Below are positions 12,018 to 17,809 of a stretch of DNA of 17,809 nt, piece after piece. The notes beneath the pieces are model-generated. The model had not been told where the DNA came from. It ran no database searches and saw only the letters and a list, made by a program, of their open reading frames with translations. The position numbers were made by a program, and so were the translations under genes. Position 1 is the stretch's first letter. Each line of letters begins with the position of its first letter. The stretch is from Deltaproteobacteria bacterium (GTDB taxonomy: Bacteria > Desulfobacterota > Binatia > Binatales > Binataceae): NCBI GenBank assembly GCA_021799555.1, contig JAJZAG010000034.1, forward strand, positions 1-17,809, read 5' to 3'.

Positions 12018-14558
12018 ATGGCCGAACCTAGCGCACCAGCCGGTCCTGAGATCCACGCCGAATTGAAGCCTGCGCCGCCTGTGCCGGAGCTCGCGCCCGC
12101 TGAGCTTCACGCGACGGCCGCGAGCGACCCTGCGGAGCTTAAACGCGCCGCAGAGGGAGATCGCGACGCGGAGTTGCTCGGCCAGAGCCGCGCGATCGAC
12201 GCGATTAGGCTCGCGATCGGAATCGATGCGCCAGGCTACAACCTTTACGTGAGCGGATTGCGCACGCGGGTCGAGCGCGACTCGGTGCTGTCGATAGTGG
12301 CCGAGAGAGCGGCTACGATGCCGACTCCGGGCGACTGGGTCTACGTCAACAACTTCCGCAATCCCGAATCTCCAACCGCGATCTATCTGCGCGCCGGGCA
12401 GGGCCGCGATCTCGCTCAGCGGATGAACGCTCTGGTCGTGTTTATCGTTGAGCAACTCCCCAAGGCGTTCCGGCGCGAGGACTTCGATCGCGAGCGCGCG
12501 GCGCTGCGCGACAAGTACAATCAACGCGCGCAGGAGTTGTTCCGTCAGATCGAGTCGCGGGCGCGCGAGCGCGGCTTCGCGATCCAAGGCGGTCCTGGCG
12601 GCCAAGTGATCTTCCTGCCGCTCGTCGATGGCAAGCCGCCGGAGTCGCCCGAGGAGCTGCAGAAGGCGATGGCCGCGAAGAGCGACGCCGAGCGCGAAGC
12701 TCTCGGGAGGGCGCAGGCCGAGCTGCAGGACGAGTTCGGTACGCTGATCGGACGTCAGCAGGAGCTGATGCGCGATCTGGTCGACGATATCCGCGCGATC
12801 GAGCGCGCGTTCGCCGCGCGGCTGATCACCCCGGCCGCCGAAGAGTTAAAGCGTCACTTTAATAATCCGGGAGTCACCCGCTACGTCGACCAGGTTGCCG
12901 ATCATATGTTGTCGCACCTCGACCGCTTTCGCGAAGCCGCTTCCGTCCCGGCGCCCGGCGGCGCGGAGCCTGCTTCCCTCGCGGCGGCGACGCCGGAGGA
13001 TGGAGTGCGATGGTTCGAGTATCAGGTCAACGTGATGGTCGATAACTCGACCACGCAGGGCGCGCCCGTGGTCAGCGAAGACGCGCCGACCTATCGTAAT
13101 CTGTTCGGCACGATCGAGCGCTGGATCGATCCGCTCGGCCGATCAGGCACCAACTTCACCCGGATTATCGGCGGTTCGTTTCTGAAGTCGCACGGCGGAT
13201 TCCTGGTCTTGGACCTCGAGGACGCCGCCGTCGAGCCGGGCGTGTGGAAGACGCTCAAGCGCAGCCTCAAGTCGGGACGGATGACGCTTGAGACCTTGGA
13301 GCCGTTTCCGTTTTTCGCGATGAGCGGGCTCAAGCCCGAACCGATCGAGGTGCATACCAAGCTGGTCGTGCTGGGCGGGCCGTATCTGTACAACCTGCTT
13401 TATTTCTACGACTCGGAGTTTTCAGATCTGTTCAAGGTCAAGGCTGAGATGCGGCCGGCGATCGACGCAGGCGCCGATGCCGCACTACATTACGCGGGGC
13501 ACGTCGGTGCGCTTGCGCGGCGCGAAAATTTGCCGCCGTTTTCGGGCACCGCGCTCTCGAAAATCGTCGAGTTTGGGATGCGCCAGGCGGGCGACCGGAC
13601 GCGGGTGCTCGCGATGCTTGAGCCGATCGACGATTTGGCGCGCGAGTCAGCCTACTTCGCGCGAGGCGACCGCGCCGGCGAAGTTTCCGCGGCGCACGTC
13701 GAACGGGCGCTTGCCGAGCGCGTGCTCCGGCTAAATCATATCGAAGAGGAAATCCGCCGCATGATCGCGCGCGGCACCCTGATCGTGCAGGTTACTGGAA
13801 GCGCCATCGGACAGATCAACGGACTTGCCGTCATCGATGTTGGCGGCTACGCCTTTGGACGACCCTCGCGCGTCACGGCCACGGTCGCACTCGGGCAGGC
13901 CGGGCTCATCAATATTGAGCGCGAGGCGCGCCTTTCGGGTTCGACTCACGACAAGGGTTTGATGATTCTCGCAGGCTTTCTGCGTGCCCGTTTTGGACAA
14001 TCCCACCCGATTGCGATGTCGGCATCTATCTGCTTCGAGCAATCGTACTCCGGAATCGACGGCGACAGCGCCAGCTCGACCGAGCTTTACGCGCTTCTGT
14101 CGGCGCTGGCGGGAGTGCCGATCCGGCAGGACCTTGCGGTGACCGGCTCGGTCGATCAGCGCGGCAACGTGCAGGCGATCGGTGGCGTCAATGAAAAAAT
14201 CGAAGGCTTTTTCCGCGTCTGCAAGGCGATGGGTCTGACTGGAACGCAGGGCGTGATGATCCCGCGCAGCAACCTCGAAAACTTGATGCTCGAGTCCGAG
14301 ACCGTCGCCGCAGTCGAGCGCGGGCAGTTCCATATCTACGCGGTCGATACGATTGATAGCGGAATCGAGCTTCTGACCGGTGTGCGCGCCGGGTTCGTCG
14401 ATGAACCGGGCACCATAAATTACGCGGTCGATCAACGCCTGCGCAAAATGGCCGAAGCGCTGCGCGCCGCTCCCGAACGCGAAACCCGAATCGTTCACGA
14501 AACCGAAAGCGCCGCGCCCCCTTCCAAACCACCCGCGCCGCCCGTGCCGCCGCGCTAA
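12018..14558 (+). CDS. Lon-like serine protease with AAA_32-type N domain
   Basis: This is a cytoplasmic Ser-Lys protease of 846 residues. The C-terminal Lon proteolytic domain (about 590-790) has nucleophile S684 (GIDGDSAS) and general base K727 (GVNEKIEGFF). The 43-residue spacing equals that of E. coli Lon S679/K722. It also has TGSVDQRGNVQAIGG. The N-terminal part is the AAA_32-type region with a long helical insertion (about 140-290). At the P-loop position (residues 77-90) it reads YVSGLRTRVERDSV, lacking G-x4-G-K/R-S/T, while the following GGFLVLDLEDA keeps only a partial Walker B. ATP-independent activity, as described for Meiothermus LonC, is therefore plausible. The tail is Pro-rich. 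The ATG has GGAG five bases upstream (12009-12012). It is flanked by hsp20 (25 bases) and pncB (35 bases). Confidence 0.92.
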   Translation: MAEPSAPAGPEIHAELKPAPPVPELAPAELHATAASDPAELKRAAEGDRDAELLGQSRAIDAIRLAIGIDAPGYNLYVSGLRTRVERDSVLSIVAERAATMPTPGDWVYVNNFRNPESPTAIYLRAGQGRDLAQRMNALVVFIVEQLPKAFRREDFDRERAALRDKYNQRAQELFRQIESRARERGFAIQGGPGGQVIFLPLVDGKPPESPEELQKAMAAKSDAEREALGRAQAELQDEFGTLIGRQQELMRDLVDDIRAIERAFAARLITPAAEELKRHFNNPGVTRYVDQVADHMLSHLDRFREAASVPAPGGAEPASLAAATPEDGVRWFEYQVNVMVDNSTTQGAPVVSEDAPTYRNLFGTIERWIDPLGRSGTNFTRIIGGSFLKSHGGFLVLDLEDAAVEPGVWKTLKRSLKSGRMTLETLEPFPFFAMSGLKPEPIEVHTKLVVLGGPYLYNLLYFYDSEFSDLFKVKAEMRPAIDAGADAALHYAGHVGALARRENLPPFSGTALSKIVEFGMRQAGDRTRVLAMLEPIDDLARESAYFARGDRAGEVSAAHVERALAERVLRLNHIEEEIRRMIARGTLIVQVTGSAIGQINGLAVIDVGGYAFGRPSRVTATVALGQAGLINIEREARLSGSTHDKGLMILAGFLRARFGQSHPIAMSASICFEQSYSGIDGDSASSTELYALLSALAGVPIRQDLAVTGSVDQRGNVQAIGGVNEKIEGFFRVCKAMGLTGTQGVMIPRSNLENLMLESETVAAVERGQFHIYAVDTIDSGIELLTGVRAGFVDEPGTINYAVDQRLRKMAEALRAAPERETRIVHETESAAPPSKPPAPPVPPR

Positions 14559-14593
14559 AGACGGGGGCAGCGCACCTGACCTGCGCTCTACCG

Positions 14594-15997
14594 ATGGCAA
14601 TCGATTTGCGGCTCGATATCAACGAGGTCGCGTTATTGAGCGACCTGTATGAATTGACGGTAAGCTCGGCGTTGTTCGCGCGGGACATGAACGAGCCCGC
14701 CGCTTTCGAATTGGCGCTGCGCCGGATGCCGCCGAACCGCGGCTTCATGATCGCTGCGGGAATCGAGCGTGTGCTCGAGGTGCTCGAACAGTTGCGATTC
14801 GACGCCGCCGCGATCGCGTATCTCGACTCGCTCCAGATCTTTAAACCCGCGTTTCTCGATTACCTCGCGAAATTTCGTTTCCGCGGAGACGTGCGCGCAA
14901 TCGCCGAGGGCGAGGTGTTTTTCGCCGGGGAGCCTATCCTCGAGATATATGCGCCGCTCGTCGAAGCGCAGATTGCCGAGACGCTCGTGCTCAATCAGGC
15001 CGGATTCGCAGCAATGGTGGCGACCAAGGCGGCGCGCTGCGTCGGCGCGGCGCAGGGCAGGCGGGTGGTTGATTTCGGCATGCGCCGCGCGCAGGGCGCT
15101 GACGCGGCGCTGATCGCGGCGCGCTCAAGCTATCTTGCAGGATTCGCGGGAACCTCCAACCTGCTCGCGGGTCTCCGCTATGGAATCCCGGTGTTTGGCA
15201 CGATGAGCCACAGCTTCGTGATGGCGCACGACAGCGAGCTGGCGGCGTTCGAGGCATTTTCCTCGAGCTTTGCGGCTCCGGTAACGATCCTCGCCGACAC
15301 CTACGATACGCTGCGTGGAGTCGAGAACGCGGCCAAAGTCGCGGCGCGGCTGCGCGAGTCGGGCGCGAAGCTTGGCGGAATCAGACTCGATAGCGGCAAC
15401 TTGCAGGCGCTTTCGATCCGCACGCGGAAAATTCTCGACCAGCACGGACTTGGCGAGACGGCAATCTTCGCCAGCGGCAATCTCGACGAATACAGGATCG
15501 CGGAGCTGCTCGCCGCACGCGCGCCAATTGACGCGTTCGGCGTTGGCACCGCGCTCGCGGTCAGCGACGACGCTCCGGCGGGCGACTTCACTTACAAGCT
15601 TGTCGAATATAAGGGTCAGCCGCGGCTTAAGCTGTCGGAGGGAAAGGCTTCAACACCTGGGCGTAAACAGGTGTTCCGCGCCAGCGCGGCCGCGGGCGGA
15701 TACATCGGCGACTTGGTTTCTGCGCTCGACGAAAGCGCCGTTACGGTCGCCAAGGTGCTGAAGGCCCCGCCTTCGCAAATTAAACCGATACTTGAAGTCC
15801 AAATGGAGCGCGGCGTGCGCAGGCTTCCGCGTCCGGCGCTGAACGAAATCCGCGCGTGGGCCGCCGCGGCGGTCGCGAGGCTCGACCCGCGTTGGCGGAT
15901 GCTGCGCAAACCGGTCGAGTATCCGGTGCGCAACAGCGCGGCGATCCACGCGATGATCATCAGCGAGAAAGTCCGCGCCGATCGCCGCCAACTATGA
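14594..15997 (+). CDS. pncB: Nicotinate phosphoribosyltransferase
   Basis: This enzyme converts nicotinate and PRPP, with ATP, to nicotinate mononucleotide in the NAD salvage (Preiss-Handler) pathway, in the cytoplasm. The 467-residue product has LLSDLYELTV near the N terminus, the FGMRRAQGADAAL block with R164/R165, and the GTMSHSFVMA motif whose H206 is the expected phosphorylated histidine. It also has ADTYDTLRGVENA, GGIRLDSGNL (PRPP/phosphate site) and the late FGVGTALAVSDDAP segment. The length fits the family (about 400-480). The ATG is 35 bases after the protease stop, with no clear ribosome-binding site, so expression may depend on the upstream operon. It converges on the next gene with 20 bases between stops. 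Confidence 0.95.
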   Translation: MAIDLRLDINEVALLSDLYELTVSSALFARDMNEPAAFELALRRMPPNRGFMIAAGIERVLEVLEQLRFDAAAIAYLDSLQIFKPAFLDYLAKFRFRGDVRAIAEGEVFFAGEPILEIYAPLVEAQIAETLVLNQAGFAAMVATKAARCVGAAQGRRVVDFGMRRAQGADAALIAARSSYLAGFAGTSNLLAGLRYGIPVFGTMSHSFVMAHDSELAAFEAFSSSFAAPVTILADTYDTLRGVENAAKVAARLRESGAKLGGIRLDSGNLQALSIRTRKILDQHGLGETAIFASGNLDEYRIAELLAARAPIDAFGVGTALAVSDDAPAGDFTYKLVEYKGQPRLKLSEGKASTPGRKQVFRASAAAGGYIGDLVSALDESAVTVAKVLKAPPSQIKPILEVQMERGVRRLPRPALNEIRAWAAAAVARLDPRWRMLRKPVEYPVRNSAAIHAMIISEKVRADRRQL

Positions 15998-16017
15998 CGT
16001 GTACGGCGAGGGCCGCG

Positions 16018-17809
16018 CTACTTTGCGTCCGGCCAGAAGCGTGCGGTGCGCTCGGGCGGTGGCGATGAGGTAAGTTCGGCGGCGGCGGCTTCAAGCGCCT
16101 GCGGCGTGAACTCGAACATCATCAGGCGGTTGACCCGTTGGGCCGGGTAGCGCGCTTGCGGCGACCATTTGCGCGGATACGGATACCGGATCTTCGCGGC
16201 GCGCCCCCGATAGCGCGCGCCGAGCGGCGCGAGCGCCGCATACGATCCGCGCATTGCGATCCCGACGCGTCCGTTGGGAGCCGCCATGACGAACCAATCG
16301 CGGAACAGCGGCGCTTGCTCGGGCACGATCCATCCGCGTGGCAGCAGTCCCGCGGTGCTAAGCGCATAATTGGAAAGATCTCGGGCGTGGAACCCCTCGG
16401 CGAGATACTGCGCGCACGCCGCAACGACCGCGTCCATCCGAAGCGCAACGGCGCGCTGCTCAAGTTGCGTGCCGCTGAGTATCGCGTAGGGCGCAAACAG
16501 GCCTTTCGCGATCGGATAAAACTCGACACCGCCCACTTCGACTGGTGCGATTCCCAAACCGGCCAGCACCGGAGTCCAAATTGCGCGATCGGGGTCGCTT
16601 GAATCCATGACGATCGCCCGCACGTCATGCATCGCGACGAACGCTCTTAGTTGCTCGCTCGCTTCGGGAAGGTCCGTAGCGCCAAAAAAGAAATTCACGA
16701 TCGGCGAGCGATCGTAGTCGAAAGGGATCGTGGTGGTCCATCCGCCCGCCATCCGGAACGAATACCCGGCCTCGGCCTGCCATAGCATCGAGGATCCGCG
16801 CCATCCATACGGCAGCGCCACGATTGTCCGCCCCGGCGCGATTCGGCTGCGATAGCCGACCGAAGTGAAAAAGGCCGGCACGTCGAGCGGTGAGGTCCAG
16901 AACTCCGGTGAAAGATTCGGCAGGATCGAGACCACGATTAGCGCCGCGGCGATCGATTTCGCCGTGACGCTGACTGAGTCGCGCGAGAACCAGATCGCCG
17001 CGATTATCGCCAGGGCCAAAAACGTGTACATCGCGAATCGCACCGGCAGCGCATGCTCGAGGAGCGGCAGATGCGCGACGAGCGCCCACGGCATCGGGAA
17101 AGTGGAGCGTCCCAGTACGTGCAAGCGCGGCCCGAACGCCGCGACAACAGTTGTCAGGAGCATCACGATGAGCAACTTTCCGGCCGGGGTTGGCCACGCC
17201 TCGCGCCGGTAGGCCTCGGCAACGACAATTAGCGGAATCGTCAGGCACGCGCCGTTTTCGAAGATGAGTCCTGAGTAGGTATTCGAGATTCGGGCGAGGG
17301 CGGGAATCGTGCCGAGCAGATTGGTGGTGGTTGGAACGAACAGGTTTACCAGGTCCGCGCAATAATGGCTGATCGGCCACAGCGGCGCACCGGGGCTGCC
17401 GTACGCAAACATCGCGTACAGGTAAGGCGAGAAGATCGCGAGCGCGATCAGGTACGCGATTGCGATTTCGGCGATGATGCGCGCGGGCGCGAGCGCCGGG
17501 CGCACGACGAATACCGCAAGGCAAAGCCCGATCGCGCCGAAGATCGTTGTGGTGGCGAATAGCTCCGCGGCGCACAGGAATTCCGACGCTATCACGCTTG
17601 CGAGCAGGAGCGTGTACGCACGCGCACCGAGGCGCCCCTCGATTCGATCGATTGTGAACAGCACCGCGAGCGGAACTGGGAAGACCATCACCAGATGCAG
17701 GTGCCCGGCCATCTGCCCGAGCATGTAGGGCGAGAAGCCGAAGATGAATCCGCCCAATACCGACGGCCAGTAAGTCGCGGTAATCCTGCCGCACAGCAGA
17801 TACGCGCAG
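16018..17809 (-). CDS. Polytopic membrane protein, GT-C-like (5' end outside window)
   Basis: The frame is open to the window edge. Seventeen sense codons precede the TTG at 17757, so the true start is upstream and at least 596 residues are visible. The first about 280 residues hold roughly eight or nine hydrophobic helices. Conserved-looking motifs include FGFSPYMLGQMAGHLHL near the start and HLPLLEHALPVRFAMY in the later membrane part. The last about 290 residues are soluble and probably extracytoplasmic. They include VALPYGWRGSSMLW and GGWTTTIPFDYDRSP. This plan (membrane half, then a large outer domain) resembles GT-C-fold glycosyltransferase-like or PTPS-related membrane proteins. The catalytic acidic loop expected near the N terminus is not in the window, so enzyme activity cannot be judged. 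Confidence 0.75.
   Translation of the reverse strand, partial: CAYLLCGRITATYWPSVLGGFIFGFSPYMLGQMAGHLHLVMVFPVPLAVLFTIDRIEGRLGARAYTLLLASVIASEFLCAAELFATTTIFGAIGLCLAVFVVRPALAPARIIAEIAIAYLIALAIFSPYLYAMFAYGSPGAPLWPISHYCADLVNLFVPTTTNLLGTIPALARISNTYSGLIFENGACLTIPLIVVAEAYRREAWPTPAGKLLIVMLLTTVVAAFGPRLHVLGRSTFPMPWALVAHLPLLEHALPVRFAMYTFLALAIIAAIWFSRDSVSVTAKSIAAALIVVSILPNLSPEFWTSPLDVPAFFTSVGYRSRIAPGRTIVALPYGWRGSSMLWQAEAGYSFRMAGGWTTTIPFDYDRSPIVNFFFGATDLPEASEQLRAFVAMHDVRAIVMDSSDPDRAIWTPVLAGLGIAPVEVGGVEFYPIAKGLFAPYAILSGTQLEQRAVALRMDAVVAACAQYLAEGFHARDLSNYALSTAGLLPRGWIVPEQAPLFRDWFVMAAPNGRVGIAMRGSYAALAPLGARYRGRAAKIRYPYPRKWSPQARYPAQRVNRLMMFEFTPQALEAAAAELTSSPPPERTARFWPDAK

Noticed and set aside
13731..14600. 289-codon reverse frame opposite the protease C-terminal domain
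   Set aside because: It is antisense to the Lon proteolytic domain with clear catalytic residues and is a GC-rich shadow.

Overview
The window is a stretch of bacterial chromosome, GC-rich throughout, with tightly packed single-domain housekeeping and accessory genes. There is no phage module, CRISPR array, intact insertion sequence or recognisable defence or secondary-metabolite cluster. The order rplM-rpsI-(insertion)-argC resembles the rplM-rpsI-argC order known from Geobacter-type deltaproteobacteria. With the GC bias and the set of soluble single-domain enzymes, this suggests a deltaproteobacterial-like or uncultured lineage (for example Desulfobacterota or Binatota). That placement is inference.

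Layout. Bases 1-967 hold the 3' half of tRNA-Asp(GTC) followed by the ribosomal pair rplM-rpsI. A 500-base gap without convincing genes follows, containing one perfect 8-bp inverted repeat. Bases 1467-4824 hold a membrane CHASE2-class III nucleotide cyclase and argC (arginine synthesis), both forward. Bases 4917-6254 hold a divergent pair: a small TPR/coiled-coil exported protein and a beta-carbonic anhydrase. Bases 6328-8644 hold a second divergent pair: an SDR oxidoreductase whose stop overlaps the GTG start of a secreted PKD-domain protein, and an alpha/beta hydrolase. Bases 8672-10562 (reverse) hold a phosphofructokinase with pyrophosphate-type signature residues and a small exported cytochrome c. 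Bases 10690-10903 hold a decayed, frameshifted remnant of an IS256-family transposase.

Bases 10994-15997 are the most coherent functional block. A universal stress protein gene is divergent from a forward run of an Hsp20 small heat-shock protein, a Lon-like protease with a degenerate nucleotide-binding loop, and nicotinate phosphoribosyltransferase. The divergent promoters in the 102-base gap appear to place both first codons at or next to the transcription start, so both mRNAs may be leaderless. The Hsp20-protease pairing suggests a small proteostasis operon (hold, then degrade). Bases 16018-17809 (reverse) are a large polytopic membrane protein cut by the window edge.

I did not find an obviously new multi-gene system. 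The best leads are the Hsp20/Lon-like protease operon with apparently leaderless divergent promoters, the protease's lost P-loop, the translationally coupled SDR-PKD pair, and the cyclase inserted between rpsI and argC.
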